Shown in pieces: positions 1 through 10,177 of a stretch of DNA of 64,000 nt. Within the stretch, counting starts at the first letter, position 1, and the number at the start of each line of letters is the position of its first letter. Under the pieces are notes generated by a model, which worked only from the letters and a program-made list of their open reading frames with translations, was not told where the DNA came from and did no database searches. Source of the DNA: Elymus sibiricus (lineage: Eukaryota; Streptophyta; Magnoliopsida; Poales; Poaceae); assembly GCA_039707655.1 (NCBI GenBank), contig CM077664.1, positions 200,998,195-201,062,194 on the forward strand, given 5' to 3'. A program made the position numbers and the translations under genes.

Positions 1-663
1 TTCTAAGAGTGTGGCAGCGGAAAGTAAACAATTGCATATGAAAGTAAAGGAGGGGATCGGAGATTTCAAACGCAATGAAGACACGGTGATTTTTGGCGTG
101 GTTCCGATAGGTGGTACTATCGTATGTCCACATTGATGGAGACTTCAACCCACGAAGGGTAACGGTTGCGCGAGTCCACGGAGGGCTCCACCCACAAAGG
201 GTCCACGAAGAAGCAACCTTGTCTATCCCACCATGGCTTACGTCCACGAAGGACTAGCCTCACTCGGGGTAGATCTTCACGAAGTAGGCGATCTCCTTGC
301 CCTTACAATCTCCTTGGTTCAACTCCACATCATGTCGGAGGCTCCCAAGTGACACCTAACCAATCTAGGAGACACCACTCTCCAAAAGGTAATAGACGGT
401 GTGTTGTTGATGAACTCCTTGCTCTTGTGCTTCAAATGATAGTCTTCCCAACACTCAAACAACTCCTCACAGATTTGGCTATGGTGGAAGAAGGATTTGA
501 GTGGAAAGCAACTTGGGAAAGGCTAGAGATCAAGGTTCAAATGGTAGGAATGGAATCTCTTGATCTCAACACATGAGTAGGTGGTTCTCTCTCAGAAAAT
601 GTGTAGTAGAAGTGTAGGCACGTTCTGATGGCTCTCTCTTCTGAGAAGGAAGTGGTGGAGGGG

Positions 664-671
664 TATATATA
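664..671 (-). promoter_or_regulatory. TATA box of element A 3' LTR
   Basis: An 8-bp TATATATA run lies just downstream, in element sense, of the CGGT/ACCG palindrome array. The equivalent in the 5' LTR is 8903-8910, which would drive the element. Confidence 0.55.
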
Positions 672-710
672 GCCTCCACACAAAATCCAACCGTTACACA
701 CTTTTAACCC

Positions 711-1105
711 AACTCGGTGGCACCGAAACCATAATCTCGGTAGCACCAAACTGTGTAAAAGATATGAATGTTAGGAATCTCGGTGGGACCGAGAGTAACA
801 ACTCGGATGGACTGAAGTGTAATGGCTAGGGCAAACCTCATCTCGGTGGCACCGATTGCATCAACTCGGTAGGACCAAAGTGAAGCAATAAGGCAACAGA
901 GACTTGGCAAGCCATCTCGGTGAGACCAATTTGCAAAACTCGGTGAGACCAAAGTAAGAGCAAACGATTACAGAGAGTTGGCAAGGCCATCTCGGTGGGG
1001 CCGAGATCCATATTGGTGGATCCGATTTATTAGGGTTTTGGCAGTGGCTAAGTCTAGATGAACTCGGTGGCTCCGGATAGGAAATTTTCGGTTAGGCCGA
1101 GTTGG
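711..1105 (-). repeat. Array of CGGT-NNN-ACCG palindromes upstream of the LTR TATA box (3' LTR copy)
   Basis: About a dozen imperfect 13-bp inverted repeats of the form TCGGT-NNN-ACCGA, alternately preceded by AT or AA, lie immediately upstream of the TATA box in element sense. The better conserved copy is in the 5' LTR at 8949-9335. Several units here have lost an arm base by G/C-to-A/T change. Confidence 0.85.
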
Positions 1106-1448
1106 AATGTAGGTTTAGGACATATTTGGGGTAGAGAGAGTGGTTGAGGGTTTAGGAGTACTGTCACTAAGCACTTGAGCAAAAAGACCATTAAGCAACA
1201 CCTCATCCCCTTTTAATAGTATTGGCTTTCCTATGGACTCAATGTGATCTTGGATCACTAAACCAAAAATGTAGAGTCTTGATCTTTTGCCAATCCTTGT
1301 CCTTAGCATTTTGAGGGGTCCACATCTCTAGTCCATGCCATGCCAATCATTGAACATCCTGAAATCTTTAACTTGAATGGACATTAGTTCAATGAGATAT
1401 ATGTTGTTATGAATTACCAAAACCACCAAGGGAGCAAATGTGCTTTCA

Positions 1449-1462
1449 ATCTCCCCCTTTTT
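1449..1462 (-). other. Polypurine tract of element A
   Basis: The minus strand reads five A then GGGGGAGAT directly against the start of the 3' LTR, the position expected for the plus-strand primer of an LTR retrotransposon. Confidence 0.75.
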
Positions 1463-2005
1463 GGTAATTGATGACAACATATAGATCAAAGCTTCGACAA
1501 ATGAATAAATGAATGAAATACATCGTCGCTTTGAGAAGTATGTGATAAGCAAGAGCTCCCCCTAAATTTGTGCATTATTAAAAATTTGCGTTTGAATGCA
1601 AATGCACAATCGATTAGGCTCATGGGTCACTCTTCCATGTCACATACAACTTGGTGGAGTGCGCAAAATGATATGAGTGAAATAGTAAGCACGCATCACC
1701 AACACAAGTAAGTGATCATACAAGATAAGTATAAGCATTGATCATTACAAGAAGCATAGTATGATCAATCACATGAAGCATAGTATCTCACACGCATAAA
1801 CGACAAAATATCTCACAGACACTGTAGCAAGCACACACAACGAAACAAAGTACCATCAAACAAATAGTAGCAAAAAGAACTCGAGAGAAATCCAACGGGC
1901 AAAGCAAAACGAAACTCTCTCTCTCGAAGCTAAGATCTATACAAATTCTCCCCCTTTGGCAACAAGTACCAAAAAGATCGAATAGGTATAGGACTAATCG
2001 GCACT
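1463..2005. other. Non-coding 3' internal region of element A
   Basis: AT-rich sequence between the ORF2 remnant and the polypurine tract. No supported frame. It contains further CTCCCCC tracts (near 1555 and 1950) resembling the polypurine tract, as is common in this element group. Confidence 0.5.
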
Positions 2006-4080
2006 CTAAGCACGATCCTCGGAAGCTCCTGAAGGCGATCTCCTGCTGGCGGCTCCGGTGTGCGTAGAGGGTGTCGAAAGAAGAGCGTCCACGAAGGCTT
2101 CTGCAGATGTCTGCTGGGCTGGTGGAGTGGAGACCGGAGGTGGCACTGTAGCAGCAGCAGCAGGTGCAGAGACTGTGGTCCTTGGATCCACAACTGGCAC
2201 TGCAGCACACCTGGCTGCCCTAGGCACTGTCTGGAATCTCTCGGTAGTGGGTCTGTCATATCCACTATCATCTGAAGGGGCTGTCCTGACAGCATCAACA
2301 TCGCTCTTCAGCTTCTCGACTGTAGTCTGGATCTCAGTGACCTTGACATCTAGATCATGAAACTTTGTCTCGATTATCCGCTCTAAGCTATCCTGGTTCT
2401 GGGTGAGGTTGGCCAGACTTCACTCAATCCTCAGGGTGGCTTCTAGCAGATATGTCATTTGGTCAGATTTAGACTTGAGATTTGCTATTGGAGCATTGGG
2501 AGCTGATGCCTCCTTGACTGCTTTTGCTTCCTTTGCTTCTCGAATCTTCTGTTGGGCTTGAGCAGATGTGGGATGCGAAGGATCCATCACAATCACATTG
2601 TCCTCAAACTCTGGACGCAGTGGCAGATGCTCACGATCAAGAAGATATGTGCCCGTTCCAACCTTGGAATTGATCAGCATCTGGATGTGTGGAGCATATC
2701 CGCATGATCTCTTTTGATCAGCTGCAGTCCTCTTGATAGTTTCAACAATCAAGCTCATCACCTTGAACTTCTGAGGTGTATCAAACAAATGCAGCAAGTT
2801 GATGGAGTGGCCACGGATCATTTTGTCATCTCCTGACTTGGGCAACAGAGTGTACCGCAAGATAGTGTTTGTGGTGGCCAATCCTGGCAGCAGGTGCTTC
2901 ACTGATCCAAGCTTATGTGTCTCAATGTCCTTCTGGGGTATTGTTGTGTACATGTTGGTCATGGAGTTGTGATCCATCTTGAGCTTAGCATAGATATCAA
3001 TGTCATCATCCTCTTCCTTGGGAGCACCAAGAAGACCTGCCCACTCAGAGATGGTTCACTGGTACCTGATACCCTCTGTCATCCACACAATTCGGCCATC
3101 TGGATAGAAATGAGCTGTGGAGTAGAATTGCATGACCATTTCATCATTCCACTTGGTGAGCTTCTGTCCAACAAAATCATCAACACCTGCAATCCGGAAG
3201 CTCTCATGGACATGGGGGAAATAATCCTCATTGGCATCAATGTATTTCCAATCCACCCATCTCATGTTACTAACAATGGGTTTCTTATCAAGCAATACCG
3301 TCTCATAGAAATCTTGTTGTTCTCTAGTGTGAAAGCAATAGTCACAAGCTGTTTTCCTCCTTGCAGCATAAGGATCTGACAGTCTCCACTGACGCAGTCC
3401 TTTGTCTTTCCTTAGCATCATATTTTCTGCAACTGGGTGTGCATCATCATGGTCTGGAATCTTGGGTTTCAATTTCTTGAGCACTAGTGGCTCTTCATCA
3501 ACATTTGCCTCAGGCACTGGGGCCTTGTTCTTCTCAGCAGCAGAAATATTCCTTGTAGACCTCTTGGGTGCTGGAGCTTTTGGTTTGGACTTGGTGGGGC
3601 AGCAGTCCTAATTGCATCTGACATGAGCTTCTAAGCTTTTGCTGGGGGTGCATTAGCTGCTGGCTCCTCCTCCTCCTCCGAATCATTCCTCATGGAGGGC
3701 CTTCCAAGCACCTGAGCAGTAGTCTTCCTAGCTCTCTTCTTCTTAGCTCCTGCAGCTGGTTCTGTGTCACTTGGCTCTTCAAGTGTGAATTGCATTGTTT
3801 GCTTAGGAACTTTCCTCACAGCGGTTCTTTCTTTGGCAGAAGTGGGCTTGGTGCTATACTCCTTAGCAAGCACAACTCTTTTCTTCTTTGTTGTTGCTTC
3901 ACTGGCAACAAAGTCTTCATCCTCACTGTCTGAGGTTCTCTTCTTCCTGGTTCTAGTTGCAGCCTTAGGAAGATCTGGAGAGCTTCTCTCTCCCTCATAA
4001 AAACTCTCCTCAGGACTTGATCCTTCACTGAGTTCTGCATGCTGCTCTGACCTGTTCTGGCTGTCGCTGTCATCTGACAT
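2006..4080 (-). pseudogene. Broken accessory ORF2 of element A ('putative plant transposon protein'-like)
   Basis: Starts at ATG 4080-4078 and runs leftwards about 690 codons. It begins with an acidic, Ser/Lys-rich stretch (MSDDSDSQNRSEQ...), followed by a globular region with motifs DPYAARR, KWNDEMVMQFYSTAHF, WMTEGIRY and SCGYAPHIQMLI, and ends in a predicted coiled coil and a Pro/Ala-rich tail. The order and motifs resemble the plant protein family usually labelled 'putative plant transposon protein'; its function is unknown to me. The frame is broken by stops at 3633-3631, 3058-3056 and 2422-2420 and by a frame change between about 3631 and 3517. The homologous region in element B (56622-60462) shares the DPY, WN-E-QFYAT/S-HF and WM motifs. 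It is not gag, protease, integrase or RT. Confidence 0.72.
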
Positions 4081-4777
4081 CTTGCTGAGCTAACCCTGTG
4101 AATAGATGGGTATGGGCAGAGTAGATGAGTCATCACAAAAAGCAGAAGTTTTTCATAAAAATTGAGTTCAACTCTTAGTTTCAAGTTTTCACAGAAAGCA
4201 TTTCGGATGGACCGAGTTGATCATCTCGGTGATACCGAAGCATTCTACAGAAACCTGGCACTCCATTTCGGTCAGACCGAGATGGGTTTCGGTGTCTCCG
4301 AGATGCTAGGGTTTCACTGAGATTTTACTTTCGGTCTCATCGATTCGTACAACTCGGTGGCACCGAGACGTACTAGTGCAATGGCCTGGGGCCAAATCGG
4401 TGGGGCCAAAAATTTCTAATCGATCGGTCCGAGATGCGTTCGGCGGAAACTTAAACCTAATTTTCTTGCTCTAATCTAATCTACGGAATTCTTCTGGTGG
4501 AATAAGCATTGCAATCTGTGGCAGGAATAATGGCAATCCTATCGTGCATTGAATCGGAAAATGGAGCACGAGAGGGATCGAATCTCACCCTAACTCGGTG
4601 GAGATTCTCTACGGCAGCAACGGCGGGGTAGATTGCCGTTGATGGCGACGGAATCCGGCGGCGAGGGCGCGCTGGAGACGAGGGCGATGATCCAGAGACC
4701 TGGCGACGGTAGCAACGGGGTGCGGGAGCAAAAGAGTCGAGAAATTTCAACCGTTCGGCCCGCTAGGTATATATACC
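4081..4777 (-). promoter_or_regulatory. Candidate internal promoter, 5' leader and intron of ORF2 (element A)
   Basis: A palindromic TATA box (GGTATATATACC, 4767-4778) is followed, in minus sense, by a GC-rich leader, a candidate splice donor (AG/GGTGAG near 4590-4595), then an acceptor-like CTATTCACAG at 4105-4096, 15 nt before the ORF2 ATG. The same 10-mer precedes the ORF2 ATG of element B. This is inference from sequence layout; no transcript evidence is available here. Confidence 0.5.
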
Positions 4778-5037
4778 CGTACGCTGTCGGTGGCTCCGAG
4801 TTGTACAACTCGGTGGCACCGATATGTGTAACTGCAAGCAGATTAGCACATCAGTGGCGCTGAAATAGTTCAACTCGGTGGCACCGAGATGGAAAGCCTA
4901 GATCAATCTAAGTGATTTCGGTTGGACCGAGTTTGAGTGAATTGGTTCGGCCGAAATCATATAGAAGGTTTTGGAGGTTCAGCCCTTTCAGATCGGTGGC
5001 TCCGAGTGCTCCTCACCCAGAGGGTCCGAAAATGAAT
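4200..5037. repeat. Internal CGGT/ACCG palindromes around the ORF2 promoter
   Basis: The same imperfect palindromes as in the LTR occur in two clusters: 4785-5037, upstream of the internal TATA, and 4200-4440, in the candidate intron. Examples are TCGGTGGCACCGA and TCGGTCAGACCGA. Confidence 0.75.
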
Positions 5038-5952
5038 TGTTCAATTTTTGTGATGTAGCATGAATAGAATTTGAGACAAGAAAGCATAGATAGCTAGAGA
5101 AGGTACTTAGGCATTCTTGTACATCCACTTGGCCAGAAAAACCAAGACAATCAAAACAACAAATGGATGTCCTCGAATGATGAAAGTATGCAAATCAACA
5201 TGCTCACACAATAAGATAGCAAATGAAATATGTGTCAAACATGCACAACCAATTCTAGCATCTATCAAGCAACGGCGATGACTGGGTCATCTATATATGA
5301 GTATATTGACTTAGGATCCAAATGATAACATTTGATCATAGGTCATACTCATCGTTTAAGCACAAGTGGGGTTGCCACTTTTACATAAAGCATTGATGTG
5401 TTCACACCATTAGAGTTGCTTTAGCTCAATTGTTTAGAGCAAAGCTCCCCCTAGATGTGATATCCCCCCTTAAGAGGGATGAACTAACCTTGGGCTTTGT
5501 CGATGATGACTTCATGTAGATGTTGAAGATGTGGATGCTCAATGTTGATGTAGTCCATCAAGAGTTGGGAGCAATCCTTTGGAGTTTTGTGCTTTCAATA
5601 CCTACATGGGTTAGTCCCACACAAGGAACATACAAGGATATCCATAGACATAGAGTGAAATACACATATGATGATGTCCATGAATGCATTGATTACCTTG
5701 TCCCTTGCCTTACCAACAAGAGGGTTTGTGACTCCATAAACTAGTGCAAAATGTGGAAGTTGGTTTCACAAGTTCTTGCCATAATGAATATGAGTGAAGT
5801 TTGTTGGCGGAGTCACCCTCAAGAACTCTCTAGTTCTTCTTCTTTTGGACCCACATCAACTTGATGGGAATCCTTGGAGTTGTAGTAGCACTTGATGAAG
5901 TAGAACTTGATGAAGTCTTGGGAACCCACTTGACCAAGGCTTGAGGAGCTTC
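5038..5952. other. Non-coding spacer of element A between gag and ORF2 promoter
   Basis: No supported frame. It occupies the place where a complete Copia element would carry protease, integrase and RT; none is detectable even as remnants. Confidence 0.55.
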
Positions 5953-8022
5953 TTAAAATGAATCAATCTCTTCTTGAAGCTTGTCCTTGCCTTTTAGCTT
6001 GTGGTCTTGTGGCGGAAGATCTTCTTGAGCTTGTGTTCCCTTGAAGGACGTAGGATCATACTTCTCTTGTTGAGGAACAAACTTCGTCTTGGGGTATTGA
6101 TCTTCTTCCCACTCAACTCCATTGGCATTGAACTTTCGTTCAAAACCAACACCTTGGTTCTTCCGGTGCCTTCCTTGCTTGCGTACAATTTCCTCAAATT
6201 GCTTACTCCCGGCAAGACTCTTGTAGACACCTTTTTCTATAATTCCTTTCAGTAGCATATTTTCTTGCTCAAGTGTAACTTGGCTAAGAGAATCATTAGT
6301 GGAATCAATAGAACTACTAGAAGCAACAACATTGGATTTAGCATTGTTATTGTTACTACTAGAGGTAGAACCCTTTTTACCCTTGTTTCTAGTTTGCTTA
6401 GGTTTAACTTGTGGCATAAAGGTAGACAAGAGTAAACATTTGGCAAGATATGAAGAACTCTTCTTTCGAAGATTGTCATTGATACCTTTAAAAAACTCAT
6501 GCTCTTGCTCTAAATTTAGCTTCTCGAAGCGTAGCTTCTCATGAGTTCTTAGAAGTTCTCTATGATCCTCTTGAGTTGTTTCATGAGCTAACTTAAGAGC
6601 ATTTAGTTCTTTAGTTAGACGCTCAATCTCCTTCATAGCATTGTCACTCGTTTCCTCTTGACTATCATGATTACTAGCATTTTCATTATAGCTCACATCA
6701 CTATCCTTATCAACAAGTAAATCATCATCACCAAGCAAATCATCTTCATCACTATTGAAATCAAGATACTCGGGGTGTGATACCTTGGGGCCTTTTGCCA
6801 TGAAGCATCTTCCAATTCCTTCATTTGGTGAGTCAAATAGATCATAGGAGTTGGATGACACAAGAGCAAGTCCGGCAACACCTTCATCTTGACTATAGTC
6901 GGAGTTGGAGTGATAACTTCTCTTGGAGTGGTTGTCGGAGTCGGAGCCGGAAACCCATTCACCAAGATGAGCTTGATGTCTTCTTCTTGTGTAGCTCTTG
7001 GATGACTTGTCCTTCCTCTCCGAATCCTTGCTTCTTCGAGAGTGTCTTCGTTCATAATGATCATCTCTACTCCTTCTCTCCTTATGAGGTGATTCATCTC
7101 TTCTATGTCTTCCTTTTGGTGATTCGTCTCTTTTCTTGTAGGGAGCCGTACACTCATTGGAGTACTGTCCGGGCTTTCCATAATTGTAGCAATTACGGTC
7201 ACGACTTGATGATCTTCTCTCATAGTGTCTTGAGCTAGAGCTTCTTTCTTTCCCTTTGTTCTTGTAGAACTTGTTGAACCTTTTCACCATTAGGCTAATC
7301 TCTTCATTGGATACTAGCTTGTCACTTGGAGTTGTTGGAGCATCGGTTGAGGCTTTGTAAGCACCACTTGATTTGTTGTGTAGCTCCTCTTTGTCCTTGA
7401 GTGGCATTTCATGAGCAACAATCCTTCCAATGACTTCCGTGGGCTTGAGATCTTTGTAATTTGGCATCATTTGAATTAATGTGCAAACGGTATCATATTT
7501 TCCATCCAAAGCTCTAAGTATCTTCTTGATGATGAATTTGTCGGTCATCTCTTCACTTCCTAAGCCGGCAATCTCATTTGTGATGAGAGCAAGCCTAGAG
7601 TACATCTCAGCAACTCCTTCACCATCATTCATATTGAACTTGTCAAGTTGAATTTGAAGCACATCCAACTTAGATTCCTTGACGGACTCGGTACCCTCAT
7701 GCATATCAACCAAAGTATCCCAAATTTCCTTTGCATTCTCGAGGCGGCTGATTTTGTTGAATTCTTCGGGACACAAACCGTTGAAAAGAATGTCACAAGC
7801 TTGGGCATTGTATTTCAACATCTTCAATTCTTCCGGGGTTGCTTCACGATCCGGTTCCTTGCCATCCTCAAAGAAGTCACCTTGCAAGCCAACACGAACA
7901 ACAGCCCAAACGGCGGGGTTATGACCAAGAATATGCATTTTCATCTTATGTTTCCAACTAGCAAAGTTTGTACCATCAAAATATGGACCTCTACGGTGAT
8001 GGTTACCCTCACTAGATGCCAC
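5953..8022 (-). CDS. Gag-type polyprotein of element A, open frame but damaged zinc knuckle
   Basis: A 689-codon frame begins 71 bp after the primer-binding site. Residues 10 to about 220 form a Copia gag (UBN2-type) domain with the usual W-rich start and LxxL/IW motifs. A CCHC knuckle is expected at 278-291, but CYNYGKPGQYSNEC lacks the second Cys (Y281) and the His (Q286). Next come an Arg/Ser-rich stretch, acidic regions, a coiled coil, and a C-terminal module (GFERKFNANG...QYPKT) that also occurs before the protease of element C. The first codon is GTG, not ATG, and a stop lies just upstream; the next in-frame Met is near residue 27. The long open frame suggests recent constraint or chance survival, while the lost zinc ligands and start argue that this copy is not functional. 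Confidence 0.85.
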   Translation of the reverse strand: MASSEGNHHRRGPYFDGTNFASWKHKMKMHILGHNPAVWAVVRVGLQGDFFEDGKEPDREATPEELKMLKYNAQACDILFNGLCPEEFNKISRLENAKEIWDTLVDMHEGTESVKESKLDVLQIQLDKFNMNDGEGVAEMYSRLALITNEIAGLGSEEMTDKFIIKKILRALDGKYDTVCTLIQMMPNYKDLKPTEVIGRIVAHEMPLKDKEELHNKSSGAYKASTDAPTTPSDKLVSNEEISLMVKRFNKFYKNKGKERSSSSRHYERRSSSRDRNCYNYGKPGQYSNECTAPYKKRDESPKGRHRRDESPHKERRSRDDHYERRHSRRSKDSERKDKSSKSYTRRRHQAHLGEWVSGSDSDNHSKRSYHSNSDYSQDEGVAGLALVSSNSYDLFDSPNEGIGRCFMAKGPKVSHPEYLDFNSDEDDLLGDDDLLVDKDSDVSYNENASNHDSQEETSDNAMKEIERLTKELNALKLAHETTQEDHRELLRTHEKLRFEKLNLEQEHEFFKGINDNLRKKSSSYLAKCLLLSTFMPQVKPKQTRNKGKKGSTSSSNNNNAKSNVVASSSSIDSTNDSLSQVTLEQENMLLKGIIEKGVYKSLAGSKQFEEIVRKQGRHRKNQGVGFERKFNANGVEWEEDQYPKTKFVPQQEKYDPTSFKGTQAQEDLPPQDHKLKGKDKLQEEIDSF

Positions 8023-8092
8023 ACTCTCCTAGGTTGTGAAACCAAGGCTATGATCACCAAAGCAATGGAAATGAAGGCTTATGGAGACCAAA

Positions 8093-8104
8093 GCTCTGAT
8101 ACCA
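8093..8104 (-). other. Primer-binding site of element A (initiator tRNA-Met)
   Basis: The minus strand reads TGGTATCAGAGC, a perfect 12-nt complement of the plant initiator tRNA-Met 3' end, two bases inside the right LTR. It fixes the element's orientation. Confidence 0.93.
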
Positions 8105-8106
8105 CT

Positions 8107-9687
8107 TGTAGGATCGAAAGTATGTCTAGAGGGGGGGTGATTAGACTACTTGACCAATTAAAAACCTAACCTTTTCCCAATTTTAGTTGTAGGCAGATTT
8201 TAGCATGCATACAAGTCAAGCATCACCCTACACATGCAATTCTAAGAGTGTGACAGCGGAAAGTAAACAATTGCATATGAAAGTAAAGGAGGGGATCGGA
8301 GATTTCAAACGCAATGAAGACACGGTGATTTTTGGCGTGGTTCCGATAGGTGGTGCTATCGTACGTCCACGTTGATGGAGCCTTCAACCCACGAAGGGTA
8401 ACGGCTGCGCGAGTCCACGGAGGGATCCACCCACAAAGGGTCCACGAAGAAGCAACTTTGTCTATCCCACCATGGCTTACGTCCACGAAGGACTAGCCTC
8501 ACTCGGGGTAGATCTTCACGAAGTAGGCGATCTCCTTGCCCTTACAAACTCCTTGGTTCAACTCCACATCATGTCGGAGGCTCCCAAGTGACACCTAACC
8601 AATCTAGGAGACACCACTCTCCAAAAGGTAATAGACGGTGTGTTGTTGATGAACTCCTTGCTCTTGTGCTTCAAATGATAGTCTTCCCAACACTCAAACA
8701 ACTCCTCACAGATTTGGCTATGGTGGAAGAAGGATTTGAGTGGAAAGCAACTTGGGAAAGGCTAGAGATCAAGGTTCAAATGATAGGAATGGAATCTCTT
8801 GATCTCAACACATGAGTAGGTGGTTCTCTCTCAGAAAATGTGTAGTAGAAGTGTAGGCATGTTCTGATGGCTCTCTCTTCTGAGAAGGAAGTGGTGGAGG
8901 GGTATATATAGCCTCCACACAAAATCCAACCGTTACACACTTTTGACCCAACTCGGTGGCACCGAAACCATAATCTTGGTAGCACCGAACTGTGTAAAAG
9001 ATATGAACGTTAGGAATCTCGGTGGGACCGATAGGAACAACTCGGATCGACCGAAGTGCAATGGCTAGGGAAAACCTCATCTCGGTGGCACCGATTGCAT
9101 CAACTCGGTAGGACCGAAGTGAAGCAATAAGGCAACAGAGACTTGGCAAGCCATCTCGGTGAGACCGATTTGCAAAACTCGGTGAGACTGAAGTAAGTGC
9201 AAACGATTACAGAGAGTTGGCAAGGCCATCTCGGTGGGACCGAGATCCATATCGGTGGATCCGATTTGTTAGGGTTTTGGCAGTGGCTAAGTCTAGATGA
9301 ACTCGGTGGCTCCGGATAGGAAATATTCGGCGAGGCTGAGTTGGAATGTAGGTTTAGAACATATTTGGGGTAGAGAGAGTGGTTGAGGGTTTAGGAGTAC
9401 TTTCACTAAGCACTTGAGCAAAAAGACCATTAAGCAACACCTCATCCCCTTTTAATAGTATTGGCTTTCCTATGGACTCAATGTGATCTTGGATCACTAA
9501 ACCAAAAATGTAGAGTCTTGATCTTTTGCCAATCCTTGTCCTTAGCATTTTGAGGGGTCCACATCTCTAGTCCATGCCATGCCAATCATTGAACATCCTG
9601 AAATCTTTAACTTGAATGGACATTAGTTCAATGAGATATATGTTGTTATGAATTACCAAAACCACCAAGGGAGCAAATGTGCTTTCA
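8107..9687 (-). repeat. Element A 5' LTR (complete, 1581 bp)
   Basis: Plus-strand ends are TGTAGG...CTTTCA. Its last 1448 bp align with the left LTR. TATA at 8903-8910; palindrome array 8949-9335. The GAAGG at 9688-9692 would be the right half of the TSD. Confidence 0.94.
8949..9335 (-). repeat. Paired palindrome array upstream of TATA in element A 5' LTR
   Basis: Units begin near 8950/8972, 9015/9039, 9079/9102, 9153/9177 and 9228/9250, with further degenerate units near 9300 and 9328. Within a pair the spacing is 22-24 bp; successive pairs are 64-75 bp apart. Each unit is TCGGT-NNN-ACCGA or one mismatch from it. Confidence 0.88.
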
Positions 9688-9876
9688 GAAGGCACTAATC
9701 CAAGAGTGGTGAATGGGCAAAGAATTAAGCATTATATTTCAGGTACTCCCATTAATGTTGAAACTAATATTATTGAAACAATTACACCGGAGGACTACAT
9801 AAGAGAGACCTTCCAGAACACTGAAAAGGAAGAGGTACGTGATACGGTAAGTAAACCGACTCCAAAAATTTCATAA
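9688..9876 (+). pseudogene. C-terminal tail of Gypsy polyprotein (integrase end)
   Basis: Sixty-two codons from EGTNPRVVNGQRIKHY to a TAA at 9874-9876. The V-NGQR-KHY motif is typical of the last segment of Gypsy integrase in large grass elements. The rest of the protein is separated by the insertion of element A, whose LTR ends at 9687. The tail itself has no internal stop. Confidence 0.65.
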
Positions 9877-9899
9877 AAATACTTTCTGTCAGTTTTGGA

Positions 9900-10060
9900 A
9901 TATTAGAAAAAAATACAAAAATAAGAAACATCAGAGGGGGCCACCCAGCGCGCCACCCCCCCAGGCGCGCCCTGGTGGCTCGTGGGCCCCTCGTGAGCCT
10001 TCCCGACTCCGTTTTCTTCTGGATTACTTGTTTTGCAAGATAAAAATTCTTTATATATAC
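9900..10060 (+). promoter_or_regulatory. LTR-like internal promoter between pol and the 3' ORF of G
   Basis: It shares an AGAGGGGGCCACCCA block and a GGCGCGCCCTGGTGGCT block, in the same order, with the LTR promoter at 12360-12460. A TATATATA lies at about 10052-10059, followed about 120 bp later by the small ORF. In the LTR the same blocks precede a TATATAA at 12494-12500. Confidence 0.55.
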
Positions 10061-10177
10061 TCCCGGATGTTTTGACCACCGTATCGCAGAAATCTCCTCT
10101 GTTCTTATTTCGTGCTATTTTTCTGACAGATCTAGATCGCCCTGGCTCCCCGAAGGCTCCGTACCAAGCACCGTATT

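Larger units (their letters stand above)
1..1448 (-). repeat. Element A 3' LTR (truncated by window start)
   Basis: Matches 8240-9687 over its whole length with only substitutions. It ends at an internal boundary followed by a polypurine tract. It holds a TATA-like box at 664-671 and the palindrome array described separately. Confidence 0.93.
1..9687 (-). mobile_element. Element A: non-autonomous Copia-like LTR retrotransposon (gag + accessory ORF2, no pol)
   Basis: Direct repeats at 1-1448 and 8107-9687 are its LTRs; the left one lacks its first 133 bp because the window starts inside it. On the minus strand the LTR reads TGAAAGC...CTACA. The primer-binding site lies beside the right LTR, so the element is transcribed leftwards and the right LTR is the 5' LTR. 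Inside are one gag-type frame (5953-8022) and a broken second frame (2006-4080). No protease, integrase or reverse transcriptase is visible, so movement would need enzymes supplied in trans. The comparable 1448 bp of the LTRs align without net indel and differ by about 35 bases by my eye count (2.4%), an old insertion relative to N and D. It is inserted in the pol C-terminus of Gypsy element G. The TSD cannot be tested because the left flank is outside the window. Confidence 0.88.

Noticed and set aside
711..1105. CRISPR-like spaced palindromic repeats
   Set aside because: Eukaryotic LTR context, 13-bp degenerate units, no unique spacers of constant size and no cas genes.
8093..8104. tRNA gene
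   Set aside because: Only the 12-nt complement of the initiator tRNA-Met 3' end is present here, at 19877 and (imperfectly) at 45817, 27910 and 54328; no cloverleaf.
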